From Lingula anatina (taxonomy: Eukaryota > Brachiopoda > Lingulata > Lingulida > Lingulidae), in assembly GCF_001039355.2 (NCBI RefSeq), contig NW_019774258.1, forward strand, positions 62,001 through 126,000: DNA of 64,000 nucleotides, given 5' to 3'. The position numbers and the translations under genes were made by a program. Under the pieces are notes generated by a model that did no database searches, was not told the origin of the DNA, and saw nothing but the letters and a program-made list of their open reading frames with translations. Numbering within the stretch: position 1 is the first letter of the stretch; every line of letters begins with the position of its first letter. Below are positions 1 to 10,666 of the stretch, in pieces.

Positions 1-600
1 GCGTCTGCAAGTTTTAAAATTTCACAGATATTTTACGCGAAAAGATCGTCGATGCCTTGAAGTATAATAATACGCACGTTTCCTGATTTGTTTGGATTTG
101 TTTTCTCTGTCTTGTTATTTCAGTATTAAACATCACAACTCTATGGCCCAGAGATAACTCACGTTCATAAATACACAATGCAGGAAGATGCTGAAATTCA
201 AAATATTTGTTGCTTTTTAGACTGCTCTTAATTGATAGGACGTGAAATATCAATCAGTATCTGAAGTTATGAATCGGCTGAAATCTGTCGCCAACCTTAT
301 GCTCCATCGTCAATTAAAAAAATATCGGTGCCATGCCTCAATATGGCCTTTAACGAATATTGACTATATGCCGCAAAGAAACGGTTATAGAAATTCAAAA
401 GATATCAACTGATGCCGTTATTGCCATAATATTTTTCTAAACACCTTTGGTTTGAAATACACTGGAGATCTTTATGAGTATAATTGTTAAATTTTTTAAG
501 GAATTTGAGACAGTAAAGAAGGTATAGTAATCAGAGATTAAAAACAATTTTAATATGAACACGCCAAAGATTTCATCATTTATTTATTTTCATTCCACAG
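1..600. other. 5' flank or intron before the nuclear receptor zinc-finger exon
   Basis: No coding exon is supported here. The stretch ends in a T-rich tract and CAG at 591-600, read as the splice acceptor of the zinc-finger exon, so most of it is probably intron with the first exon lying outside the window. A Met codon at 555 is in frame with that exon and could serve as a start if the acceptor is not used. Confidence 0.5.
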
Positions 601-837
601 AGAGCCTCCATCGAAAGCCCGAAGTCTTATGCTTGGTTTGCGGGGACAAGGCTTCAGGCAAGCACTACGGGGTACAAAGTTGTGACGGTTGTCGAGGCTT
701 CTTTAAACGCAGTATCAGACGCAACCTGGAGTACGTATGTAAGGAGAACGGGAACTGTGTTGTAGACGTGGCCAGGAGAAACCAGTGCCAAGCCTGCCGT
801 TTTAGAAAATGTTTGGAAGTTAAAATGAACAAAGATG
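601..837 (+). CDS. Nuclear receptor exon: DNA-binding domain
   Basis: Two C4 zinc fingers: finger 1 runs from [15 protein letters not shown] to the P-box [11 protein letters not shown], finger 2 from YVCKENGNC to [10 protein letters not shown]. The exon ends after the first base of the Ala codon in MNKDA, with donor GTATGT at 838. The acceptor is placed at 599-600. Confidence 0.93.
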
Positions 838-3800
838 GTATGTTATGTTATTTTGTGATAATTGTCTATTAGAAGTTCTCTAATTAAATCATTTTTACAT
901 ACAGGCCATACTGGTTTAAGCTTGTAGTTTAATCTCCACATTTTTTATTTCAAATTTTCATTAACCAGATAACGCAACATTTAATCTTTATAATTCCATT
1001 ACATTTTTGCCAAAATCATTTTAGCACAAAAGCAACAACAACAACAATAATAATAATAATAATAAAATAATAATAATAATAATAATAATAATACTATCTA
1101 TCTATTTTCAACCAAAGTAGGATCATACGTTTATTTAATTATGCACAGTAATACACTCATCTTTTAACATTAAACTGCCCTTCAATATTCTATTGTGGCA
1201 AACCATTGGTGTATCATTTCCAGTTTTCCTGCCAAGTAACTCACAATATATAACCGCACCGTGCCTCCTATTCTCACATCCCCGAAACCAGGTTATTTCA
1301 GTATTTCCCCAAACACAACAATATTCATTTTGCGAAATAATTAACCTCTTTCAGTGATACATCACAGGGTTCTATTAAACGGTTTTCAGAGCTTTTCAGT
1401 GGTTTTGAGCGGCTAAGCCTTTCACTAGGTGAGATAGATGTACAATTGTGATAACCCAAATAAGTGGGTGTGTCCAAAACTCCTCCAGATCAATTGCTGA
1501 CCTGCGTCCGAGGTACCAGAGCGCGTAATCGACAAGATTCTTATCATAACTGCCCAAATTTTATGTAATCAAGTGTAACTCGAGCGGGCAATGGACGCAT
1601 TGTTGACCTCTCGAAACGCTGCTCCGGGCCATGTTGACTTTAACACCTTCCGACCAAGGTGGCGTCTTTGTCCGCGTAGCATCACTGGTGTGAGAGGTCA
1701 GAAAATTAAGCGGCTATTGTGGTTCTACAGCAGAGCTGTTACCTGATGTGTTGTTGTGTGTGAATTCAGTTTGTACATACCTGTAATTAAGCACGTGTGG
1801 TGTGCTTGACACGCTATTCTCGCCTCCTAGTTGTCACCTGGCAGAAATGCGTGGCAATTATTTAAACGGGGAGGAGTAAATTTTGGCAATCATTTTACAG
1901 TTCTTTGCGTTCTTTAAATAAGCTTAATTAAACTTTTAAACTGGAATTTTGACAGGCATAAACTGAACGGTGGAACTTCACGTTTTACGTATTTTAATTG
2001 AATTGAGATACAAAAGGTGAAGCAGATTATATAGACATTTGTAAAATTGATGCATTAATTATCCTTCACTCAAGCTTGAAAAAAGGAAGATAAAAACATA
2101 AAGGAATGAACTTAAACTAATGATCAAAACTGAAGTGACATCACATCGAATATATACCTTTCAATGCTATGTCTTACATACCTGAAGACCTTTTTAAATG
2201 ATGATTAATACATTCATTAGCGACATATGTTTTTTGAACGATTTTCGTTTAAATCTTTATTGAGCCCAAGTCATTTGTAAATCGCATTTGCATTTTCAGA
2301 TATCATTTTAATGTATTTTGGACATTAATTTGATATTTGTCCAGGGAAACGTGCCTCTTTAAATGGGGAACGGGAACTCATTGCCACATGTTGGAAAGAT
2401 TCGTATAAAATTACAACGAAACCTAGGATTAATCAGCGTGCTTGGAGCGTAATAACGAATAGAAATGTGCGAGAACCGAGCAACTGGTCTTGTTTTAGTC
2501 GTCTATTTGTTCGCCTATTGCCTTTCACCAAAACTATAGATCGGAAACCACTCTGCGCACTGATCTATTGTGAGGAAACGGGAATGTCGCCAACTGTTCT
2601 TGTCATTTCTCCTCATTTTGAAGTTAGTTTTGTTTTCTTAGCCTGCCACTTTTTGATCAATAATCTCAGCAACGGCAGCCCACTGCGCCCCCTTCATCCA
2701 CAGATCAATGGCGACTGAGCGCGTTTCCTCATTAGACTTTCAAATGTCTCCGTTTTAATCAATCCGTCGAGTAGAACGCGCGCTACCTTTACCTGGCTGA
2801 GCAAACAGCGCGCTGTTGACACAACCGCGTGTGTGCTCAAAAATCAAACTCTCATTAACACTCGCGCTATTAATGTCATTAGGAAATGATAACGCTTCGA
2901 TTTTCCGCCACTTAACTTAAGTCTCTGATCATTATTGTTAAGGCACATGTCGCACACAACTCGATGAATTCCCAGAATTTGTTGTTCTCCAGGATATATT
3001 TAACTAAATCTCAGGAAGTTAATAATTAATTATGAGCGTCCAGAAGAGATCTACTCATCACAGGAGGCTTGCTTTGATATGTTTCTCTTCTTTTTTATAT
3101 GAAGGGACGAGTTTCAGCAACAGTAGTAGCAAATCTTACCAGATACAGACGTTCTTTTTTTAAACCATTAAAAAGATATAAACAAAACCTCATAATCTAG
3201 TGTATTGCTCTATGTTCTCGTTATAAACTATCCTCAATCTATTCTCAGTGACCGAGGTTGAGAAAAGGAATAATATCTATCTTAACTAAGCAGTTTAATT
3301 GATCAAATATGCCTGTAAAATTTCAATTTAACTATTGAAAGAGTAAAAGCAGTGAAAGTTGCTCGTTACTTGGTGCTCTTAACTAGGCTTAGGTACCTCA
3401 CCTACCGTCCTAACAAATAGTGCATTCTGAATTGATTATCATTAATTGGAACTTTCTGAGTCAGCTCCGATGACTTCACCAGCTGATCTGTTCTCAGGGC
3501 CCCAGGAGAGAGCTGGTGAAAATTTGATCTTGTTCTCGTGGTAGCTTCAGGAAAATCATTTACAATGGCACTTCCGTCTTCGGATGAGTAGCTCTGATAT
3601 TGATTGGCATCTGAAATGGCTTGTCATTGCAGCCTTTCGACGGATCACTTTGGGCAAAGCTCTTTTTTTTATTTGAAACAGGAACAAACTTTTTCTCTCT
3701 TTTTTAGAGGTGATTATTGTAGTGATTTTTAATTATCACAAGCTTCCAAAAGCTTGACTTGCTTTGGAAGTAGACATTATAATTATTCATACGCGAGGGC

Positions 3801-6800
3801 CATTAGGACTCTATACTCTTGCCCAGGTGGGGTATACACAAAAACGCACTGTGAGAACTAAAGGAAAACACTCGGGCGGGTTTAGGTTATCAAGAAAAGA
3901 CCAGGTCTAAATTTTTGATGGCCAAACCCCCTCTGCCCCCCCCCCACCCCTGATCCCACCGCTCACCGACATGCAATCGCCAGTGAAAACAAAAACATTA
4001 CAGAAAACTGCCTTTTCAGTCAATATGCACTCGATTCGAAGAAATGTGGCCAACGCCCATGGTTTTTTAATCAATCATCCAAAACGGAGAACGTTTGGGT
4101 CAAGCTAATTGAAGTGGACTTAGGCACGTCCGCGTTGCAGCCAGAAAATATCCCTTGCCCTCGCGTGGAGGGACTTAACCCGTGCAGTAATTAAACATTT
4201 ATCGGTAGCAACGTTTAATTAGTAGTGTTTTAATCCGCAACCCGGTGTCAAAGAGGGAGATTAGCCGCCAAATTAGCTCGGCTCGCCGGGTAACGGTGTA
4301 CTCGATAGACTGAAGAGATGTGCTTGAACGATATAACAGACAATCAGCCGTTTCCTGGAGAATTGATTTTTCCGATACGAGATCTTTTAGCTCCGCTCAA
4401 AAGAACGCAAGTTTGTCTATTAGCATGTGTAAAGTGTTAATATTTTAATAGCGCATTGATTAATGTCACTCCAGCGCGAAGTGCATTAATGAACGTGCAA
4501 ATAGCGTCAGCTGGGGAAAGATTGACTTCTTCTCGCGCGCTACTCCTCGTGCTATCTCGCGTTGCCATGGAGACGATCGAAGGGCACCGCTGTGTTTTTT
4601 ACACTTCAGTTAGATGAAAGTGCTTATTATAAAAAGGATACAATTGCTTTGAATATTCCCATACTCGAGGTAATCTGTGAAATAATTAAGATTAACTATC
4701 GCAACTTAAACATCTCGTTCACCGTTATTGATGAATGATTTGAGAAATAATCTACTCGCCTTTAGTGCAAGACATTTACTAATTATAAGCCATAAATCAA
4801 ATTTGTTTTTTTAACGAAAACTGCTAAAGATTATCTGTGCGCAGAGCTGGAAAATTGACATGCAGGAGTTGAATTGTAAAAGCATACAATGATCGTAAGA
4901 CATAAAAATAGCAAAGTTTAAAATATAAATTTGGACGATTCCCCCCTAGTCAACAAGGCATACCCTATCTACAGCTGTTTAGAAAATTACGATCATGACA
5001 TCCGTTTTCAATTTCTCATTCACTTTTGTAATGAAGTGACTCTTCAAAAACTTATAAAGGGGTCTATGTATTTTTTATTTTAGCTGTTTTTTTTTTTTTT
5101 TAGTATAACTTCAAATTTACGCTCTTGCTATTCATCTCACGCTAAGGGAATAAAGTAAATTAATTTGAATTTATAAAATTTTTATTCCTTCAGCTGTTCA
5201 GCACGAGCGAGCCCCCAGATGCTACCAATATAAACGCGACAGTCCAGACATAATGAAGTCCGCAGACGACAGTCCCTTCCCGCCATCCGCCTTCCTGGAC
5301 AGAACGCGGTAAGTCAAAACTTTACGTCTGCATTGCGCTATAGCGAAAGCGTTTATTCTGTGATTGTCACAATTTTTCTCCCATTTCAAAATCCAAACAA
5401 TAATTTGGATAAACGCTCGACATAAAAAATTACTTCGCGAATCAATTGCGTACAATTTTTTCAGATGTCAAAATTAAATCAAAATACTTTGCCATTTAAG
5501 TACACTATGAAGTCGTTGTTATTTCAAAATCAAAACAATAAATTGTCATTTCATGACAGGAGTAATGAAATATTTGTCAAATACATCCTCTTTTATGTTT
5601 AAAACCTCCATTCTTGATGTTTCAGATTTGAGTATACACAGTTTCATCAGTACAGTCCCCCCATTGGCCTCACGCCAGACTTCGGTTACCATGGCTCCCA
5701 ACTTTATCAACCGTCAGCGTTAAACATGATCTCTGACATTAAAAGGACATCATCAGTGGTCAGTTTGCCCAAGGAGAACGCTCAACTGGACAAGTCCAGT
5801 TCGGCATCTTCAGCTTCACAGAGGAACGAACAAGAGTTAAGCGTTGAAAAGAAAGAGAGGATGGCGAAAAATGACGAAGACAGCCGCCCATGTTCAACTG
5901 TTTCGTCACGTTCGGGTGATCTGAATGACGACAGAAAAAGTGAGTCTAGTCCTTTAATCTTGTTAGTGAACGTAACTGATAATATAAGTTTCTTTTGGTT
6001 CTATGCATCAATTTGTGTTTTTTAAACTGTGTTAAGTTTTAAATCATTCGTGTATATGCCTAAACAATTGCCAATCTGCCATACTTGTCACTGATCTTAA
6101 ACTACTTAAAGACGTTATTTAGATTTAAGAAATTAAATCTCGATGTTAAAGAAAACTTAATCATGTAGAATTTTACAATGTGTGACTTAGCCTACTACAT
6201 GTAGCGATAACTAAAAAAAATAAAAAGAACGAAATCAGGAATTGATGGTATCTGTATTTGGAACGTGTCTGTCATAGGAATCGTAGTTATTTATATTTGA
6301 TTGGCTTTTTAAACAGGTGCAGAACCAAAACAAGAGAAGAAGTCCAGTTTGTCAGTTTCTCCTTCCATCTCATCTCCGCCCACACACCTTACAGTGCCAT
6401 CTTCACACGTCACATCTTCTGCGGACCACGTCACCAGTTTGCGTGCACACGTCACAGCCACGGCCCCGTCATTTCTCACCCACCCTATTCAGTTTCCGTC
6501 CCTGCCAATATTAGAACAGAACATGTATATGACTGCTGCCGCTGAAAATATCTACGAAGCTGCGGCAAGACTGTTGTTTATGTCGGTGAAATGGGCCAGA
6601 AATATTCCGTCCTTTCTCCAGTTGCCGTTCAGAGATCAAGCAATCCTGCTGGAAGAGTCTTGGAGTGAGCTCTTCATTCTCAGCGCTGCCCAGTGGTCAA
6701 TGCCCATTGATATAGGTAAGATACATATGACGTTTTAAAATCTTAATTTTTGACATTTTTATAATGCTGTTAAAACCGAATGAGCTTTTCGTTGGACGAG

Positions 6801-7726
6801 TTGAGAATGTGGTCTTTATAATATCTCTTCTTTTAATAAACACTGCTCGAAATTGATATTTTTACTCACATTTTAAGATCAACATGAACTGCATTCTCTT
6901 ATCTATTTTAATTTTTGAAAAAATACTGCAAAGGAACGAAACAATGGAAACATATTCCCTTAATAAATAAATGCCACATCTTTATATTCTAGGCACTTTG
7001 TTAGGAACAAACAGCCTAGACACACGGCAAGTGGACAAGTCGTCTCTGATATTACAAGTACGGGCACTGCAAGATATTCTGACACGGTTCAGTCAGCTGC
7101 GGGTGGATTCCACAGAGTACGCCTATCTGAAAGCATTGGTTCTGTTCAAATCTGGTAAGTGAAGAGGTCCTTGTAATATAATAATAATAAAGTTGCTACT
7201 TACTTAACTGCCATGGGGCATGTAGTCTATGTAAGCAGAATATCATGTCGTTTAAGAACTCCGTAAGAATTGGCAGTAGCGTGAGTGCGGTGTGAATTGT
7301 GTTAGTTGCGACATTCACGGATTGCACCACTTTGGTACAATGAGGTCGCGTTAGTTGAGACTGTGTTAACGCAATGGCGCAAGAATCTGATAGCGTTTTT
7401 AAATCATTTATTTTAACTAGTGATCTTTATTCTACTTCCTCATATCATTCTTATGAACGCTATAATTTTTTTGTTTTATTCTAGAGGTGCGCGGACTACG
7501 AGACTCTCTCCAAGTGGAGGCACTGCAAGACCAGGCGCAGCTGATGCTTCAAGACTACTGCCTCACCCAGCAACCAGGGAGCAAGGTGCGCTTCGGGAAA
7601 GTGTTGTTACTGATGCCCGCCGTACGCACGGTCAGCCCACGAACCATAGAGGATTTGTTCTTCCGCCGAACGATCGGGAGTATCCCCATAGAGCGATTGT
7701 TGTGTGACATGTTCAAGTCAAGCTAG
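601..7726 (+). CDS. NR2E-family nuclear receptor (gene model, six exons visible)
   Basis: This encodes a nuclear hormone receptor that binds DNA through two C4 zinc fingers and acts as a transcription factor in the nucleus. Exons are 601-837, 5194-5308, 5626-5939, 6317-6715, 6993-7154 and 7485-7726; all junction phases agree and give 488 residues from the first acceptor, or 504 from the Met at 555. Order seen: DNA-binding domain, the conserved AVQHERAPR extension, a long Ser-rich hinge, a ligand-binding domain with [16 protein letters not shown], and the terminal AF-2 helix [12 protein letters not shown]. The AVQHER box and the C-terminus are typical of NR2E (tailless, dissatisfaction, PNR and Hr83-like receptors). 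The P-box CDGCR differs from tailless (CDGCA) and PNR (CNGCS), so I favour the Hr83/NR2E6-like branch, but only tentatively. Any upstream exon is not visible. Confidence 0.93.
1036..1092. repeat. (AAC)n/(AAT)n microsatellite
   Basis: A short CAA run passes into about 16 AAT/ATA units with one interruption. It is a simple repeat inside intron 1 of the nuclear receptor gene. Confidence 0.9.
4561..4574 (+). promoter_or_regulatory. RFX X-box-like motif
   Basis: GTTGCCATGGAGAC matches the RFX X-box layout of two imperfect half-sites (GTTGCC, then GGAGAC for consensus RGYAAC) with an AT spacer. It lies 620 bp before exon 2, in a GC-richer part of the intron. One half-site deviates, so binding is only a possibility. 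Confidence 0.3.
5194..5308 (+). CDS. Nuclear receptor exon: AVQHERAPR box and start of hinge
   Basis: It begins in phase 1 and completes the Ala codon of [13 protein letters not shown], the NR2E C-terminal extension after zinc finger 2. It continues into a basic then acidic hinge and ends in phase 2 at donor GTAAGT (5309). Confidence 0.92.
5626..5939 (+). CDS. Nuclear receptor exon: hinge region
   Basis: Reads from [14 protein letters not shown] through a Ser/Lys/Glu-rich low-complexity stretch to SGDLNDDRK. The acceptor TTTCAG is at 5621-5625 and the donor GTGAGT at 5940. The segment is typical of a disordered hinge and shows no motif. Confidence 0.88.
6317..6715 (+). CDS. Nuclear receptor exon: hinge end and ligand-binding domain helices
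   Basis: After a Ser/Thr/His-rich segment it encodes [20 protein letters not shown] and the receptor signature helix region [16 protein letters not shown]. It enters in phase 1 (completing Ser) and leaves after the first base of a Gly codon at donor GTAAGA. Confidence 0.93.
6993..7154 (+). CDS. Nuclear receptor exon: middle of ligand-binding domain
   Basis: Acceptor TTCTAG at 6987-6992, donor GTAAGT at 7155; phase 1 at both ends. It encodes amphipathic helices including [16 protein letters not shown] and [12 protein letters not shown], the part that precedes the dimerisation helix in NR2 receptors. Confidence 0.92.
7485..7726 (+). CDS. Nuclear receptor terminal exon with AF-2
   Basis: It encodes the dimerisation helix region, the [14 protein letters not shown] stretch and the activation helix ending DMFKSS, followed by TAG at 7724-7726. 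The ending is nearly invariant in NR2E receptors and fixes the reading frame. Confidence 0.95.
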
Positions 7727-9139
7727 GTTCCTGGATTAAATGTCACAGCGATGGCGCTGAGGGAAGCGACAAGATGCAGTACTGTGAGCGCTTTGATGTT
7801 GGAATTAGACCCTTGACAAGATGGTGGTTTTGACAGAGCTGCATTCACTGCAACAAGACAAAGTTATGTCATTGGTTTATGTTTATTTTTGTCCCAGTTT
7901 TGATTCCTAGTCACAGAACATTATGGACATAATAATGAAGTGATTTTGGAAAGTTTGCGCAAAACCTTTATTTCTTTATGTGATACGTTGTCATCATATG
8001 GCCATATTTTTGCACATCTACCGCTGCTGAGACACCAGAACTTTGTCATGTTGAAAACCCTAGATCAAATCCAGGACAATTTGTTGAGATTTTCCATTAT
8101 TAATGTGAACTTTGAATAATGCCGTCCTCATATTTTTCAAGAAGTTTAATACGCATCATTATATGACCATACCTTAAATGAATTGTTGTCCCTATAATGC
8201 CAATATGGCAGACTTAGCGGCAGGGTCGATTTGATGAAAATGGTATATGACTTAATGTTCAGCATAATGAATAAGTCGTTGTTAATGGCAACTTAATGTG
8301 AATTTTGTCTAAATGTGAAAATAATATGAATTATTTCATAATGTGTTCGAAAAATCCGAATGCAATTCCTAAATCTGAAACGTAAAATTGGACATTTTGA
8401 TCGGTATTGGGGAAACGTTGTGAAATTCAAAATTAGCTTAAAGTGTCGTGTTGGACCCATATCACTTTGAAGTTTTTTGAATGTACAAGAATCTGAACGA
8501 TGATCAGTATTATTGTAATATTTATTTCTGTTGGTGCCGTAGGTTTGGTGATATATATGTATATATAAAGAACAATGTCAATTTATAATTATTTGCAGTC
8601 TTTTCTTTTTTAATTCTCTGAAAAGGCAAGTTTGTTCCCCCTTTTTTGCTTATGACAGGAGCTAGCAAGACGCCAGCAGAAAGCCACGTTCCATGTTGTT
8701 GTGTCGTATAGACTTAAAGCAAACAATTATACCTTTCATATTCTGTCATACTCTGTCATATTTGGATTTAAATTAGAGTACTAGCGGCTACCCAAACTCA
8801 GTGAAAAAACGCAGCTAATATTCAGTAAGTAATCAGTGCTTTCAGTATATAACTGAAAAAAGAAAAAATATAAAAGTACAAATATTAGCTTATTAGATTC
8901 AAGCCAACATTACCAAGCGTCCTGCTTAGTCTTGTAGCAACTGTTCTCTGTAAGTCAATTGATAGCGTCATCAGTGCTTCTTCTCTATCCTTCTCGTTTT
9001 CTTTTTCCTTCTCGTCTCATTTTTAAAAATATTAAAATTAAAAAAAAAAACGCTCCAAAAGCCGAAAAGTAGTCACAAAACTCTCCGAAGCAAGAGCAAA
9101 CCGGAACAATATGACGTTACGTCATTATGACGTCACATG
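7727..9139. other. 3' UTR of the nuclear receptor and convergent intergenic space
   Basis: A+T-rich with no coding potential. No canonical AATAAA follows the stop closely; a TATATAAA run near 8556-8570 may mark the transcript end. The facing minus-strand gene ends at 9140, so the two transcripts converge here. Confidence 0.5.
9112..9135. promoter_or_regulatory. CRE-type palindromes
   Basis: TGACGTTACGTCA at 9112-9124 and TGACGTCA at 9128-9135 are a perfect palindrome and a perfect cAMP response element, 3 bp apart. They lie just downstream of the small membrane-protein gene stop, an odd position for a promoter element. Confidence 0.35.
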
Positions 9140-9264
9140 TTACTTCATCCCAAAGTCTGGAGTTGGTTTGATAGTTGTGGTTTCATTTAGTTTGATAGAT
9201 TCCTCTAATTCGTAAACGATGTTTCTAAGCTCATCAAGAGAGCTTTCGTCGTTCTCATTGAATC
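9140..9264 (-). CDS. Small membrane protein exon 2
   Basis: Acceptor CTGTTTCCAG immediately precedes it. It encodes an acidic tail from FNENDESSLDELRNIV through the sequon NETT to DFGMK and a stop. A frame-shifted reading is closed by an internal stop, supporting phase 1. Confidence 0.6.
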
Positions 9265-10666
9265 CTGGAAACAGAAATACAAAGACAAGGAAAAAATAAA
9301 CTAAGAATTCAAATTATTAAAGCTAAAGGTCATTTTTAAACAAACTAAACATTAAGGGAAATAGATGCAATGTTTTTAAATTATGCAAACTAACAGGCAC
9401 CGCCCAGCACCGTTCTAACTGAAATCTTCTTAATTCCAACCCGCTGAAGATGATATTTTCTTCGCAAATTCCTGCGAAATCTCTAGATTGATAGGTCAGT
9501 GTGACCCAGAAGTATCAGCGTAAAGTTGTCCACCTCCATGAGAAAGTCTTTTTAGGAGGTTTAAAATTGTTACTAGTCAAGTCTGGGCTGGGTGCATGCC
9601 TGATTTTTTTGGGGGGAGGGGGGAATAGTTCATGCATCTAATTGTATTGTTGTTGGAAATTTACAATCAAAATGTATTGTTTTAATGGAACAGGTGTATA
9701 CAGAATAAAGAGTAACAAGTTGACGTGGTACGGTGATGATTCATTTCGTTATTGCATCAATTCCTATGCGGGTGAAGTGACGATAACAGTTGAAAAATGG
9801 GCCAAAAGCGTAGTTTATTTTTCGATGTCAGTCCTTGTTACTTTACTATCCGCTGCATACAAATCTTTTTATAGTGATCAGCATTAGGTAAAATATTCTC
9901 AACCATAAACCAATTTTCATAGTCATTGCACTGCATCGGTATTTGGGCATTAAATTTTGCGAAATAGTCCAATAACAGCTTTCTCACTGCAACTATCCAT
10001 AATTCAATAAAACGAACTACTTTGGGTTCATCAGTCATTCACATGATAATAATTAATTCTGTTTGCATTAGGTACTCTTTATAATATGGGAGACTATATA
10101 ATAAAACCATGTTGACAGACAGCCATACGTTATCTTTGGCGGACCCAGTTTTTTTTTCCGGTGGGAGGGTGGTGCTGGACAGGGGTTTAATTATTTCGCT
10201 TCACTTAGGTTAACAATGTTATCACCCAAATTATGACATAAGGTATGTGGATGAACAATTGTGCAATTTTATCTCTACTCGTTCGTTATACTAGTTGGGG
10301 GGGGGGGGGATTTTAGTTTGGAGGAGGCACGAACCCGCTGTGCCTCCCCCCCCCCNNNNNNNNNNNNNNNNNNNNNNNNNGGGGGGGGGGGGGGGGGGGG
10401 GGGGGGGTGGGGGGGATTTTAGTTTGGAGGAGGCACGAACCCGCTGTGCCTCCCCCCCTCCCCCACCCCCCACCCACCCACCCACCCACCACCACCACCA
10501 CCAGTGAACATCTAGAATATCACCTCAGCTTACCGTATTCCTGGGGTGGACTGGCTTGTGAACTGGGGTATAAAGAACTCAAAAAATACACATTTAGTCC
10601 CAGGAGTCCAACGACTACAAGTAAATAGAACAGTTTCCACCGGTGCCTGCCCACCATATTGGCCAT
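9140..10666 (-). CDS. Small type II membrane protein, 85 aa (two exons)
   Basis: Exon 1 is 10534-10666 and exon 2 is 9140-9264, joined in phase 1 by donor GTAAGC and acceptor TTCCAG; together they make an 85-residue protein ending in TAA at 9140-9142. It starts MANMVGRHRWKLFY (a second in-frame Met is at 10657) and has a basic N-terminus followed by a hydrophobic segment LFYLLVVVGLLGLNVYFL at residues 13-30. The rest is a Pro/Ser then acidic tail with one N-glycosylation sequon (NETT). The positive-inside layout predicts an N-in/C-out single-pass protein, like the anchor and stem of a Golgi enzyme but with no catalytic domain. I recognise no family. The intron holds a 25-N gap in poly-G. Confidence 0.62.
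10295..10500. repeat. Poly-G/poly-C hairpin units flanking a 25-N gap
   Basis: The block at about 10311-10349 (a 'ggaggcac...gtgcctcc' hairpin with 8-bp stem) recurs at about 10416-10452, each bounded by long G or C runs. Between them are 25 N at 10356-10380. This is either one hairpin assembled twice around an unreadable G tract or a true tandem pair. Any ORF through here is meaningless. Confidence 0.8.
10534..10666 (-). CDS. Small membrane protein exon 1
   Basis: Start codon at 10664-10666 and donor GTAAGC after 10534. It encodes 44 residues plus one base: basic N-terminus, one hydrophobic segment and a SSQASPPQEY juxtamembrane part. Confidence 0.62.

Larger units (their letters stand above)
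838..5193 (+). other. Large intron 1 of the nuclear receptor gene
   Basis: About 4.4 kb without coding potential. It holds an (AAT)n microsatellite near 1045-1092, many TAAT homeodomain-type cores (for example 4190-4240 and 4420-4490) and an RFX X-box-like motif at 4561-4574. A developmental regulator with such an intron is a good place to look for enhancers; nothing else is recognised. Confidence 0.6.

Noticed and set aside
10291..10628. ORFs of 60-73 codons through poly-G/poly-C and N
   Set aside because: They translate homopolymers, N and the hairpin repeat; no protein signal.
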